Shown here: piece by piece, positions 24,859 to 32,169 of the stretch
Position numbering within the stretch: position 1 is the stretch's first letter
Layout of the letters: every line of letters starts with the position of its first letter
Origin: a virus
Direction: 5' to 3' (one strand)
Length of the DNA stretch: 41,538 bases
IMG/VR virus record: IMGVR_UViG_3300047171_000035
Span: 1-41,538 of that record
Position numbers and translations under genes: made by a program
The notes under the pieces: generated by a model
Told to the model about the DNA's origin: nothing
Database searches by the model: none
What the model saw: only the letters and a program-made list of their open reading frames with translations

Positions 24859-26262
24859 TTAGTCAACCTGAACGGTGCGGTATTCCGGGTGTCCTAACGG
24901 GTCGTATCCGATTAAGAACTTCATCTCCTTAGGAGAATCGACAGCCATCTCGCCCGGTAAGTACACTCTACGGACATTCGCATTCGTGTTCGAAAAAACG
25001 GCATAGCGTAAGGCGTCCAAAAGATGGTCCTGCTGACCGCGAGCGGGCTGGTCGCGCTTCTCGTCCCATTGGTACGCTTCAACTTCTTTCTTTAGCTCGT
25101 TGCATTCCTCAAAAATGAAAAGTCGGTTTTCTGCGAACAACGTATCAACCGAATTGATACCCGGCATTAAGTCTTTGTTCGCTAAGACGGTGTGAATGCC
25201 GACCGCACCGTATTCCGAACGAGTCTGCGTTTCGTGTTCAGAGTAAATCGTCGGACGCTTAGCGAGATTCATCTCTTTAATCAGCGAGTTGATGAATCGA
25301 CCGTGTTCTTTAATTAGCTCGCCCCCGCGCTTGTACTCACGCACGACGTACCATATGTTAGTAAGCACGTTGCGAGCCAAAAGCACGAACGCTGTAGAAT
25401 CTTTAAAGCCGAAATCAAGCCCCGCGACCCATTGCCATTCCGCCGGGTCATCAAAAGTCGGCTGACTGCCCTTCGGCAAGAGATGAACGTCCGGGTCGTA
25501 ATTGCCGTAGACTTGGCCGGAGTTGTCCGTGAAGAGTCCTTGAACGGCTCGCGCATACAACGTCGGTGAATGCGCGTAAGCTGCCTTCATCGACTTCTTA
25601 CGGTGTTCAGGTACGTGGGTCGAATCGTCGAGCGAAATCGTTGCACAAAACGAATCTTCGGGGGATTTCCCGGTTTCGTAAAGCTCGCGGTAAAATCGCT
25701 CCCACAACCAATGTCCCTTATGGCTCGGGTTGGCTGCAATAATGAACATCCCGCGAGCATCGCCGTCTCGACCGATACGGTTCTCTAAACTCAGGTAGAC
25801 CGATTCGGGAGCTTTGTTCGCTTCATCTAAAACAACTATCGCAGGATTGTAGCCGTCGATAGCGTCCGAGTTCTGCGATAGGAAGATTATCTTCGCACCG
25901 TTGTAAAACTCCACGGTAATTGGTGCAGTCGTTTTAATCTCATAAGAGTTGCGCGGGAAGGCCGGAATCTTTTTAGCAGCGTCACCCTTCAACATTTTCT
26001 TGATGATAGGCAGCAACACGTTTAGATTTTGAGCATGGTCACGACCAACGACGAGAGCCGTCTTACCGCCGTAGAGATTCGATTTAAGCAACAGCCATAA
26101 CAACTCGAAGAGAATCATGTAAGACTTGCCCGCACCGTAGGCCGCAACGACGACGCGCCGGGTAGCTGAACGGCTCTGATGCCATTCGACAAATTTAGGA
26201 CCGCCGTGATTGTAAACGAGCGCAGCCTCAACGGGCTTAGCATTAGGGTTCTTAATTGGCAT
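24859..26262 (-). CDS. Terminase large subunit (467 aa)
   Basis: The DNA-packaging ATPase/nuclease. Walker A is AAYGAGKS (residues 40-47), Walker B is IVVLDEAN (142-149) and the coupling motif region is IIAANPS (174-180). The RNase H-like nuclease domain has AGLDFGFKD (Asp283) and the last acidic site DHLLDALRY (Asp412/Asp416). Length is normal for the family. ATG 26262 has CAGGT 9 bp upstream. The adjacent upstream gene on this strand is a membrane-protein cargo gene, separated by two hairpins. The small subunit lies 2.5 kb away beyond the cargo, so the terminase pair is split. Confidence 0.96.
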   Translation of the reverse strand: MPIKNPNAKPVEAALVYNHGGPKFVEWHQSRSATRRVVVAAYGAGKSYMILFELLWLLLKSNLYGGKTALVVGRDHAQNLNVLLPIIKKMLKGDAAKKIPAFPRNSYEIKTTAPITVEFYNGAKIIFLSQNSDAIDGYNPAIVVLDEANKAPESVYLSLENRIGRDGDARGMFIIAANPSHKGHWLWERFYRELYETGKSPEDSFCATISLDDSTHVPEHRKKSMKAAYAHSPTLYARAVQGLFTDNSGQVYGNYDPDVHLLPKGSQPTFDDPAEWQWVAGLDFGFKDSTAFVLLARNVLTNIWYVVREYKRGGELIKEHGRFINSLIKEMNLAKRPTIYSEHETQTRSEYGAVGIHTVLANKDLMPGINSVDTLFAENRLFIFEECNELKKEVEAYQWDEKRDQPARGQQDHLLDALRYAVFSNTNANVRRVYLPGEMAVDSPKEMKFLIGYDPLGHPEYRTVQVD

Positions 26263-26278
26263 TTTTAGCGTACCTGAC

Positions 26279-26339
26279 GAAAGAGAAAAACGACGGAGAG
26301 CCGAAGCCCGCCGTCGTCGATTAGGGAGGTGAAAGCCCT
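26279..26339 (-). terminator. Two hairpins ahead of large terminase, one a clear terminator
   Basis: ACGACGG (26289-26295) pairs with CCGTCGT (26310-26316), and the minus strand then reads TTTTTCTCTTTC, a good terminator. Just upstream a second hairpin pairs TAGGG with CCCTA (26321-26339). They would stop transcription from the cargo gene at 26390-27070 before it enters the terminase gene. Confidence 0.75.
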
Positions 26340-26389
26340 AATAGAATAGGTACGCTACTTTTTCAAAAAGGTAGCGATGCCAGCCTCCA

Positions 26390-27070
26390 TTATTTGCCTT
26401 TGTAATTCCAGGGCAGTGTATGTTCAAGTCTAGTGGTCGCCTTAAGGTCTCTTTGTTCAGAGTCACGTTCATTTTCTTCGAGGCCTTTCAGCAAATCAAA
26501 AACGGCTTGAAGGCTATGGGTGTAACGCCTTAAGCCTCGGCCAAAAGCGTGACCCGCGTTGCCTGCGTCGTCTGATTGCCCCTCTGCGGCGGCTATCAAC
26601 GGGTTAGCTATTGCAGCCCGGTAAAGACCGAAGAAGCCAGTCTCCGCATCATTGAGAGTTTCACTCGCTCGGAAATACGCTTCGAAAGTCCCTTGTTCGG
26701 CTTTCGGAAATGGAACGTTTTCACTGCGAGACTCTTGTCGGTCGATATCCTCTAACTGAGCTACATCTTTGTCTAGCTTACTCGTTTCAAGTTGAAGATG
26801 CTTGGTATGCGTTGCTGCCACCTCAATAGTGGCCAAGCCCGGTTCGCTAGTGTCGAAATCATTCATAATCGAAGTCGCTGCGTGATTGTAACCGTTGATG
26901 TGGTCCAGAATGCTGCGGTCAAACTCTTGATACTGCTCGTAATAGCGATGTTCTAAGCTCGCATCTTCTCTTAGAGTCGCGGTCGCGTTAAGTTTTGCAA
27001 TGTATTTCGGAACTAAGAAAATTGCGGCCAGACCAAAAATTAGAACGACGCAGATAAGGGCTACTTTCAT
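26390..27070 (-). CDS. Membrane-anchored helical protein, cargo gene (226 aa)
   Basis: The protein begins MKVALICVVLIFGLAAIFLV, a single membrane anchor or uncleaved signal. About 195 residues follow, mostly charged alpha-helix (LEHRYYEQYQEFDRSILDHI, ETSKLDKDVAQLEDIDRQ), compatible with a periplasmic helical bundle. No enzymatic motif is visible. ATG 27070 has AAGGG 6 bp upstream, inside the shared leader word GCCTCGTAAGGGC. It is divergent from the PIN-like gene at 27185 and is followed by strong terminators, so it is an independent unit inserted between the terminase genes. A role at the envelope, such as superinfection exclusion, is only a guess. Confidence 0.7.
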   Translation of the reverse strand: MKVALICVVLIFGLAAIFLVPKYIAKLNATATLREDASLEHRYYEQYQEFDRSILDHINGYNHAATSIMNDFDTSEPGLATIEVAATHTKHLQLETSKLDKDVAQLEDIDRQESRSENVPFPKAEQGTFEAYFRASETLNDAETGFFGLYRAAIANPLIAAAEGQSDDAGNAGHAFGRGLRRYTHSLQAVFDLLKGLEENERDSEQRDLKATTRLEHTLPWNYKGK

Positions 27071-27075
27071 GTTAC

Positions 27076-27165
27076 GCCCTTACGAGGCTGAATAACGAAA
27101 ACCCGGCTATGCGAGCCGGGGTCTTATTAGGGCGAATGATTTCTTATGAGACGCCTCGTAAGGGC
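27076..27165. promoter_or_regulatory. Divergent control region with 13-bp perfect inverted repeat and central hairpin
   Basis: GCCCTTACGAGGC (27076-27088) and its exact reverse complement GCCTCGTAAGGGC (27153-27165) flank the region between the divergent starts 27070 and 27185. In the middle, CCCGGCT (27102-27108) pairs with AGCCGGG (27114-27120) around a 5-base loop, terminator-like. The two arms could be sites of one regulator controlling both directions, or remnants of recombination between two copies of the cargo leader. Confidence 0.6.
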
Positions 27166-27184
27166 CTATTGAGGAGCCGAAGCG

Positions 27185-27673
27185 ATGGCAAAACGATTCT
27201 TGTTCTTAATCGACAATACGAACCCGCACCTCACTGGCTACTTTCCACGAAGCTGTAGCTTGAACGATGTTGGCTTAGATACGGACGCCTCGGACCCCGA
27301 TATTTTTCGCAGGGCTCTTGATAAAGAGCTTACCATCGTGTCCCGTAACGATAGACATTTTTTCCAGTTGATGCGAGATGCTGCAAACCGAAGCGGAGTA
27401 GTCAATTGCGCGGGTGACGGTTACGGCTTGGTCAATCCGCATGAAAAGAAAATCAACTACGATGATATCACGCGGCGATTGAAGTACGGCGGTCATCGAA
27501 TCGACTGGGAAGATGTTCGTCATTTCAACTTAAAGGTCTCGCTCGGAGCGACGGACCCAATTGTTTCAACCCTGCCGAGATGCAAGATTCATCTAGCAGA
27601 ATGTAGCGACCCTAAGATATGCGACTACAATCCAGTTTTTCGAATGCTTGGGCTGGATAAGGCGTCAACGTGA
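27185..27673 (+). CDS. PIN-like (DUF5615/Mut7-C type) putative nuclease, module copy 1 (162 aa)
   Basis: The N-terminal 65 residues fit the DUF5615/Mut7-C PIN-like pattern: FLIDNTNPHL with Asp10, SDPDI with Asp37/Asp39, and TIVSRND with Asp56 before HFF. Such proteins are Mg-dependent RNase-like folds found in defence and toxin-antitoxin settings. Residues 70-162 are not part of that core but are strongly conserved in the second copy (NPH, DDITRRLKY, HFNLKVS, DPIVSTLPRCK). GAGGAG lies about 8 bp before ATG 27185. The stop codon overlaps the next start (TGATG), so the pair is coupled. Activity is unproven; one core acidic position differs from copy 2 (Arg-His replaces Ala-Asp after Asp56). Confidence 0.75.
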   Translation: MAKRFLFLIDNTNPHLTGYFPRSCSLNDVGLDTDASDPDIFRRALDKELTIVSRNDRHFFQLMRDAANRSGVVNCAGDGYGLVNPHEKKINYDDITRRLKYGGHRIDWEDVRHFNLKVSLGATDPIVSTLPRCKIHLAECSDPKICDYNPVFRMLGLDKAST

Positions 27674-28524
27674 TGTTTCGAAATAAGAAACGGCAATTAC
27701 CAGAACCCGACTACCGCATCTTTGGCTCTTTGATGGTCCTCCTAATTTTCCTCAGTGCCATCATTATTCTGATTAACAACCCTAGCTTCCAACACGACGC
27801 GAACAAAGATAAAGTTGTTACTGACTCCTTTTTCATTGGCATCGTTACGCTCTGCGGCGTTTTAGTTCAAATTGCGCTCGCTGCGTTGGAATTAAACCTA
27901 GTACGAATAGACCTAGCGCGTTCGTTGCGCGAATCAGAATTATGGGTGTATGGTCTTTTCTTCGAAACGTTTGCTTTCGACGAAGATTCGGATGCGGATA
28001 TCACGTCCGCACCAGTTCAGGGCTTGTTTTTAAATTTATGGAACGATGGGGACAAGCACGACTTACTCCGAACTGTCATCGTAGGGGTTCACAGTCGATT
28101 TCACCATTACAAACTACACCCAAAAAGTAAGCTATGGAAGGAAGGTAACTGGGTTGCAGCCAGCAACGGCAGTTACGCGAACTTCATCTTCTATAAGCTC
28201 GTAGACTCTGAGCCAATCTACGTGAAAGACTTTATCGAGCTTCCCGTATTAATGTTTCAATTCAGAACACGACGACCAGAAACTTGGTACTACAATCCGC
28301 TCGATGAAAATGCCACTAGGGCCACGAACATCTTCGTGCGGGTGTCGTATGAATACGGTCGCAATCCACAAGAGCGATATCACTACGCGCCGCTCAGAGA
28401 TACCATCCGTGAAAGTAAGCTCACAAAGCCAATCGACGTTCGAACGAGACGCGACGACGGCAAGCAAATAGGTCCCTTCAACGAGTCGTATTCACTGGAC
28501 AGCCCTGGTGTTTTTGATTCGTAG
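27673..28524 (+). CDS. Membrane protein coupled to PIN-like copy 1 (284 aa)
   Basis: ATG 27673 overlaps the stop codon of the PIN-like gene (a GTG one codon earlier is possible). Two membrane segments lie at about residues 18-36 (FGSLMVLLIFLSAIIILI) and 52-75 (SFFIGIVTLCGVLVQIALAA). A 210-residue soluble C-terminal domain follows (ELNLVRIDLARSLRESELWV, FETFAFDEDSDAD, VRVSYEYGRNPQERYHYAPL). I know no family for it. The strand-rich tail domain could be periplasmic or cytoplasmic. Translation coupling suggests it works with the PIN-like protein, perhaps as a membrane effector or anchor. Confidence 0.75.
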   Translation: MFRNKKRQLPEPDYRIFGSLMVLLIFLSAIIILINNPSFQHDANKDKVVTDSFFIGIVTLCGVLVQIALAALELNLVRIDLARSLRESELWVYGLFFETFAFDEDSDADITSAPVQGLFLNLWNDGDKHDLLRTVIVGVHSRFHHYKLHPKSKLWKEGNWVAASNGSYANFIFYKLVDSEPIYVKDFIELPVLMFQFRTRRPETWYYNPLDENATRATNIFVRVSYEYGRNPQERYHYAPLRDTIRESKLTKPIDVRTRRDDGKQIGPFNESYSLDSPGVFDS

Positions 28525-28755
28525 CCGTACGCGATATCCTGGCCGTGGGAGAGGTCGTTACGGCTTTTGGGTGCCGGGGGTAGGGGACACCCTCGCTTCG
28601 CTCGGGAACCTTTTAGCCTAGCGGCCCGGGGGTGTGAATGCATCACTTTCCGACGAGTTTTATGCATCGGATGCATAGATTTGCCTTGACTTCGGGTTCG
28701 GGTTTTGCATTGGTTCAGTACTGAATCAACAAACCCTAATTTCATGATGTAGACT
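28525..28755. other. Gene-free region rich in palindromes between convergent cargo and small terminase genes
   Basis: No gene is seen. The left part is GC-rich with hairpin-prone CCCTCGCTTCGCTCGGG (about 28,592-28,609) and GGCCCGGGGG. ATGCATC occurs at 28638-28644 and 28662-28668, and ATGCAT again at 28671-28676. At 28710-28729 there is a near-perfect 20-bp palindrome centred on TTCAGTACTGAA. It may hold terminators for the two converging genes. Its place next to the small terminase gene also makes it a candidate packaging (pac/cos) region, which is inference. Confidence 0.45.
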
Positions 28756-29412
28756 CTACAAACTGGAATCCAACTCCGTCTGATTGCCCGCGTTGTTGAC
28801 ATTGACTTGAACGTTCACCGAATCGCCATCAGAGTACAACCCTAGCGTTTTTGCTATTTGCTCTAGGACGCGCGAACCCGGATGAGCTTTGTCTAATTCG
28901 TTGTTGTAGACCGTGTAGAGCTTGCTGCGACCTACGAGATAGAAAAGACCTCGCTTCCATTCTTCAAGCGCAGTGAGAAACAGAATCTCGTTGTGCCATG
29001 CATAGATGGTGTCTGTGTGTACCCCAACTTTAGCAGCGACTTCCGCAACGGATTGCTTGGGACCAACGAAGTCACACAGCAGTTTGATAGCGGTCATCTG
29101 AGTGGTCGTCAGTTTGGACTGGGCTGGGTCAACGTAGTAAGTGTTCAAGGTCGGAAACTTCAAAGACTCGCTCCGTATCTCATCATCGAATGATGGTGCC
29201 GGAACACCCGGTAAAAGAATCGGAACTAACTCACCCGTCTTGACCTTGTGTTCTACGAGCGATTCAGCGGGACGCATGGGATTCTTAGGCCGTTTACGGT
29301 ATCCGTTGCTTTCCTTGAGAGAAGCCACTGCATCTGTTACTGCTGCTTGTTCTTCGTCAGTTGGTTCTAGTGAAATTGGTTTTAAAATTTTCTTTTGTCT
29401 ACCTACTGGCAT
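28756..29412 (-). CDS. Terminase small subunit-like DNA-binding protein (218 aa)
   Basis: The central part (residues about 105-165: LTTTQMTAIKLLCDFVGPKQ, SVAEVAAKVGVHTDTIYAWH, then FLTALEEWKRGLFYLVGRSK) is a helix-turn-helix of the phBC6A51/terminase-small type, which recognises the packaging site and helps large terminase. The N-terminus is basic (GRQKKILKP) and likely disordered. The C-terminus (NVQVNVNNAG) is a short strand region seen in related small terminases. ATG 29412 has TGAGGT 7 bp upstream. It is 2.5 kb upstream of large terminase because cargo genes have been placed between them. Confidence 0.75.
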   Translation of the reverse strand: MPVGRQKKILKPISLEPTDEEQAAVTDAVASLKESNGYRKRPKNPMRPAESLVEHKVKTGELVPILLPGVPAPSFDDEIRSESLKFPTLNTYYVDPAQSKLTTTQMTAIKLLCDFVGPKQSVAEVAAKVGVHTDTIYAWHNEILFLTALEEWKRGLFYLVGRSKLYTVYNNELDKAHPGSRVLEQIAKTLGLYSDGDSVNVQVNVNNAGNQTELDSSL

Positions 29413-29484
29413 TTCTTTACCTCACATGAGCTTTCATTATTTTTTTCCTTCCAAGCCTTCAGTACACAAAGACTCTTACTTTGC

Positions 29485-29498
29485 GTCTCGTAAGAGAC
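29485..29498 (+). promoter_or_regulatory. Palindrome just before PIN-like copy 2 (operator candidate)
   Basis: GTCTCGTAAGAGAC is a 5-bp inverted repeat (GTCTC/GAGAC) around GTAA, ending 7 bp before the ATG at 29506. Its middle repeats the CTCGTAAG word of the other cargo leaders, so a repressor site or an mRNA hairpin over the ribosome site are both possible. Confidence 0.5.
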
Positions 29499-29505
29499 TT
29501 TCACG

Positions 29506-29997
29506 ATGGCTAAGACTTACAGATTTCTCATCGACAACTCGAACCCGCATTTACTGCATCATTTTCCGGCGAGTCAGAGTCTACGCGACGTGGGCCTAGA
29601 CGAGTCTGCTCCTGACGATGCCATTTTAAGCGAGGCGATAGCCAGAAGCCTTACCATTGTCACCAGAAACGACGCGGACTTTATTCGACTCATGCGCGAT
29701 GCTGCAAAACGTAGCGGTTTTGAGAACTGTACCGGAGATGCATACGGCCTGGTAAATCCGCATGGTCGAAGAGTCAATTTCGATGATGTTACTCGTCGCC
29801 TTAAGTACAACGATATAAGGATTGATTGGACCGACGTCGCGCATTTCAACTTAAAAGTATCAATTGGTACAAATGACCCCATTGTTTCGACCCTACCACG
29901 ATGTAAGTTCCATGTTGCGGACTGCAATGACCCGGATGGATGTGGCGACTATCAGCTTTTCCGAAGGCTGGGCCTGGACAAAGTAGTTTACGAATGA
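29506..29997 (+). CDS. PIN-like (DUF5615/Mut7-C type) putative nuclease, module copy 2 (163 aa)
   Basis: A paralogue of the protein at 27185-27673, well over half identical along the whole length. The PIN-like acidic set is more complete here: Asp10 in FLIDNSNPHL, Asp37/Asp38 in APDDAIL, and TRNDADF with Asp56 and Asp58, the classic T-x-D-x-DF ending of the DUF5615 core. The shared C-terminal half carries ENCTGDAYGLVNPH, DDVTRRLKY, HFNLKVS and three conserved cysteines (CKFHVADCNDPDGC). The ATG is 7 bp behind the palindrome at 29485-29498. The stop overlaps the next start (ATGA). Predicted cytoplasmic nuclease; target unknown. Confidence 0.77.
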   Translation: MAKTYRFLIDNSNPHLLHHFPASQSLRDVGLDESAPDDAILSEAIARSLTIVTRNDADFIRLMRDAAKRSGFENCTGDAYGLVNPHGRRVNFDDVTRRLKYNDIRIDWTDVAHFNLKVSIGTNDPIVSTLPRCKFHVADCNDPDGCGDYQLFRRLGLDKVVYE

Positions 29998-30515
29998 TTC
30001 GTAAGGCGTTACCTCGTATCGGGACGAGCGTGGGCGACGACAGAATGGAGACCGCAGAAGATAGACGCTTAGCACGGCTTTATTACCGTTTAGGTCTCTT
30101 ACTTTGGACCATTTGTGCGGTTGTCGTCGTAGTGTTTCATAGGCCGAGCTTTAATTCGTGCGATGACAGCTTGTCTTTGCCAAAAACGATTGTTGCTTTG
30201 CCCCTAGGCATTGTTTTCTACTTTCTTTTGATTGGCTTATGGGCCACACTCGGATTAATCTACAAAGGCCGAATAGCAGACGTTCCCCGCGACATTTTCC
30301 CGGTGTTCACGAAACCTGTCGTAAGGAGCTACCGTCTTGCGCCCGGATTCACTACGACGGCGTTCTTTGCGCTAATGCTTTATGGTGCAACAATGACGTT
30401 TCGATACGATATTCGTTACCATGCCGAATATGCCCGAATTCACGACCGCGTTTCAGGCAACTGGTTCACGGAGAGATTCGTCGATTGTCCCGAAGATGGC
30501 AACGATGATAGATGA
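29994..30515 (+). CDS. Membrane protein coupled to PIN-like copy 2 (173 aa)
   Basis: ATG 29994 overlaps the upstream stop as ATGA, which I prefer to an upstream in-frame ATG at 29940. GTG 30030 and ATG 30045 are later alternatives. Three membrane segments are visible: YRLGLLLWTICAVVVVVF, TIVALPLGIVFYFLLIGLWA and FTTTAFFALMLYGATMTF. The tail is short and polar. It is not similar in sequence to the membrane protein of module 1, so the modules pair related PIN-like proteins with different membrane partners, as immunity or exclusion systems often do. No known family recognised. Confidence 0.7.
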   Translation: MIRKALPRIGTSVGDDRMETAEDRRLARLYYRLGLLLWTICAVVVVVFHRPSFNSCDDSLSLPKTIVALPLGIVFYFLLIGLWATLGLIYKGRIADVPRDIFPVFTKPVVRSYRLAPGFTTTAFFALMLYGATMTFRYDIRYHAEYARIHDRVSGNWFTERFVDCPEDGNDDR

Positions 30516-30537
30516 GCGCATGATTCGTTAAGCAGTA

Positions 30538-30550
30538 CCTCGTAAGGGCG
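30538..30550 (+). promoter_or_regulatory. Cargo leader word CCTCGTAAGGGCG before the 30555 gene
   Basis: The word supplies the ribosome site (AAGGG, 6 bp before GTG 30555). It is part of a longer stretch, ATGATTCGTTAAGCAGTACC plus this word, that is a clear copy of the sequence at 29994-30020 and resembles 27136-27165. See the finding on shared leaders. Confidence 0.5.
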
Positions 30551-30554
30551 TCGG

Positions 30555-31103
30555 GTGCGAAGTAAGAATCCACCGAAAGAACCCCGGTCGAGTCGAGTGC
30601 TCCGCTACTTTACGTGGGCTATTGTAATCGTCGTAGTGTCGCTTATCGGCTACACCGTAATTATTGTCGTGTACTCAGGTGTGAAGGTCGCAATGCAGCC
30701 AACCCCTTCGCCGTCACCCTATCAGAAGAAACTTATTATCTCGGATGACTGGTATGGCTTCCCGGTCGTCGTTGGTCAGAAGTATCGCGCGATGGAAGGC
30801 TTCATCTCAAAATCTGATTCTGACGGGGCGGATGTTGATGCTGAGGACCTTCTTCATTTCCGAGATTTAGGAATGAAGAATCAAATAATGACCTCCTACA
30901 ACATTCCAACGTACCGCCATTATGGAGGAACGAATGAACCTTCAGCACCGGAATGCACGGTAGCCGACCAAGACCCGATTGAGATAGTCAAGAATCCGGC
31001 GAGCGGACTAGGGTACAACACCCCGGCAAAACCGATTCACTGCACCTTGAATGATGGAACCAACTTTTACGCACTCTCACTAGACCGCGATAAGAGATTT
31101 TAA
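30555..31103 (+). CDS. Single-pass membrane protein, cargo gene (182 aa)
   Basis: Start GTG 30555 has AAGGG 6 bp upstream. A basic N-terminus (MRSKNPPKEPRSSR) precedes one membrane segment (YFTWAIVIVVVSLIGYTVIIVV), then a Pro/Ser linker (PTPSPSPYQ) and a soluble domain of about 130 residues that should be periplasmic (KLIISDDWYGFPVVVGQKYR, then PAKPIHCTLNDGTNFYAL). Two cysteines late in the domain could form a disulphide. No family recognised. It is the last gene of the plus-strand cargo block and is followed by a terminator. Confidence 0.65.
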   Translation: MRSKNPPKEPRSSRVLRYFTWAIVIVVVSLIGYTVIIVVYSGVKVAMQPTPSPSPYQKKLIISDDWYGFPVVVGQKYRAMEGFISKSDSDGADVDAEDLLHFRDLGMKNQIMTSYNIPTYRHYGGTNEPSAPECTVADQDPIEIVKNPASGLGYNTPAKPIHCTLNDGTNFYALSLDRDKRF

Positions 31104-31157
31104 GATGCCTTGATAAGGTGGACGGTATCCCTGCAGTTGCTTAAATGCTGGCATCTT
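31102..31157 (+). terminator. Terminator-like inverted repeat ending the cargo block
   Basis: AAGATGCC (31102-31109) pairs with GGCATCTT (31150-31157), followed by TTTCC on the plus strand. The loop is long (40 bases), with possible inner pairing. It overlaps the stop codon of the preceding gene. Confidence 0.5.
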
Positions 31158-31162
31158 TTTCC

Positions 31163-31417
31163 TCATATGAACCACTTACAATCGAAGGTATCATCGAAGC
31201 CAACATATCTCGAAACGCTCCATTCTTCGCCAGAGTAGTATTCTTGCTTTGAAGCCCATCTCGCATTCGCGTATCTCGTTTGGATTTCAAGCGGTTCTTC
31301 GGACAAGTCAGGCTTCTCGGAATTGTCGTGACCGCTTCTGCAAAGCGTAATCATCATTCCGTTCTTGGTTTTACCGTACCACGTTGTACGTTTGATATTT
31401 TCTGGTTCTGGTGTCAT
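31163..31417 (-). CDS. Small hypothetical protein (84 aa)
   Basis: The frame from ATG 31417 gives a polar protein (MTPEPENIKRTTWYGKTKNG, then YSGEEWSVSRYVGFDDTFDC). No strong ribosome site is seen and no family is recognised. It is the last minus-strand gene before the convergent cargo block. Its composition is protein-like rather than a shadow, but support is limited. Confidence 0.45.
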   Translation of the reverse strand: MTPEPENIKRTTWYGKTKNGMMITLCRSGHDNSEKPDLSEEPLEIQTRYANARWASKQEYYSGEEWSVSRYVGFDDTFDCKWFI

Positions 31418-31442
31418 TCAGTCATTGATTCCCGAAGATTAC

Positions 31443-31628
31443 CTAAACCCCGTTCTGTCGGTTGGTAATCATTGGAATCAAGTTCAACGCGAGTGGTTGG
31501 TCCTCTGGGTGAATCTTCGTTTTGATTAACCCTCTTACGCCTTGGATGATGTGCAGTTCATCGAAAAACCATTCTGCGGCTTGTGCGCGAAAGTACATCA
31601 ATTGAATCGTTAATTCTGCAATGTTCAT
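31443..31628 (-). CDS. Small hypothetical protein (61 aa)
   Basis: ATG 31628 has GGAG 8 bp upstream and overlaps the stop of the preceding gene (ATGA-type overlap), which supports it as a real coupled gene. The protein is amphipathic and helical (MNIAELTIQLMYFRAQAAEW, FFDELHIIQGVRGL). Function unknown. Confidence 0.5.
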   Translation of the reverse strand: MNIAELTIQLMYFRAQAAEWFFDELHIIQGVRGLIKTKIHPEDQPLALNLIPMITNRQNGV

Positions 31629-31867
31629 TGCGGAAACTCCGGTAGGTGCTTGATTTCACTTAACTTTGAGTTCTCTACGCCTTCACGTTCGTTGATTTGT
31701 CGAATGAGGTCGTCATAATCTCGCGCAATTATGTGAACTAAATCGCCCTTTTTGAACGCCTTCCATGTGCCTTGCTCCTTGTTGTTCCAAAGCACATGGT
31801 TTCGATGATAAGCGGTCAGTCTGTTTTCGTCGTCATCAAACCCGAGACTCCACGGTGAATCTGCCAT
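31625..31867 (-). CDS. Small acidic/aromatic hypothetical protein (80 aa)
   Basis: The frame begins MADSPWSLGFDDDENRL one base after the stop codon of the Ig-like gene. It contains YHRNHVLWNN and KAFKKGDLVHIIARDYDDL. No family recognised. Tight spacing on both sides makes it part of the fibre-module operon. Confidence 0.55.
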   Translation of the reverse strand: MADSPWSLGFDDDENRLTAYHRNHVLWNNKEQGTWKAFKKGDLVHIIARDYDDLIRQINEREGVENSKLSEIKHLPEFPQ

Positions 31868-31868
31868 C

Positions 31869-32156
31869 TTACAAATTCGCTAAGACGTTCACGGTTTGAG
31901 TTGCTGAATAAAAGACGCTGCTGCCGTAAGTCGTTTCTAATTGAATTTTGTAAACGCCAGTAGCTGCGAATTCGCTACCATTCGTTACGTAAAAAGCGTA
32001 GAGCCCTTGCGGGTCGATTGCACAAGGGTAGGTTGTTCTAGTACCAGTGGGGCTTACGAGTACCATCGTGTTGATTGAGCCACTCAGTGGGGTTGTGCCC
32101 GTTGTGTACGCTTGCAGTTCGACTCTAAAACCAATTTGTGACTGTTGAATGTTCAT
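31869..32156 (-). CDS. Small virion-associated beta-sandwich-like protein (95 aa)
   Basis: ATG 32156 has GAGGT 5 bp upstream. The sequence is strand-rich (VELQAYTTGTTPLSGSINTM, VLVSPTGTRTTYPCAID, GVYKIQLETTYGSSVFYS). It resembles small Ig-like or BppU-N-terminal-like domains found in phage receptor-binding modules, with the pattern of a value that is set or inherited from a default. It directly follows the repeat protein, so a fibre accessory role is likely. Similarity is by eye only. Confidence 0.6.
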   Translation of the reverse strand: MNIQQSQIGFRVELQAYTTGTTPLSGSINTMVLVSPTGTRTTYPCAIDPQGLYAFYVTNGSEFAATGVYKIQLETTYGSSVFYSATQTVNVLANL

Positions 32157-32169
32157 CTTGGACCTCGGT

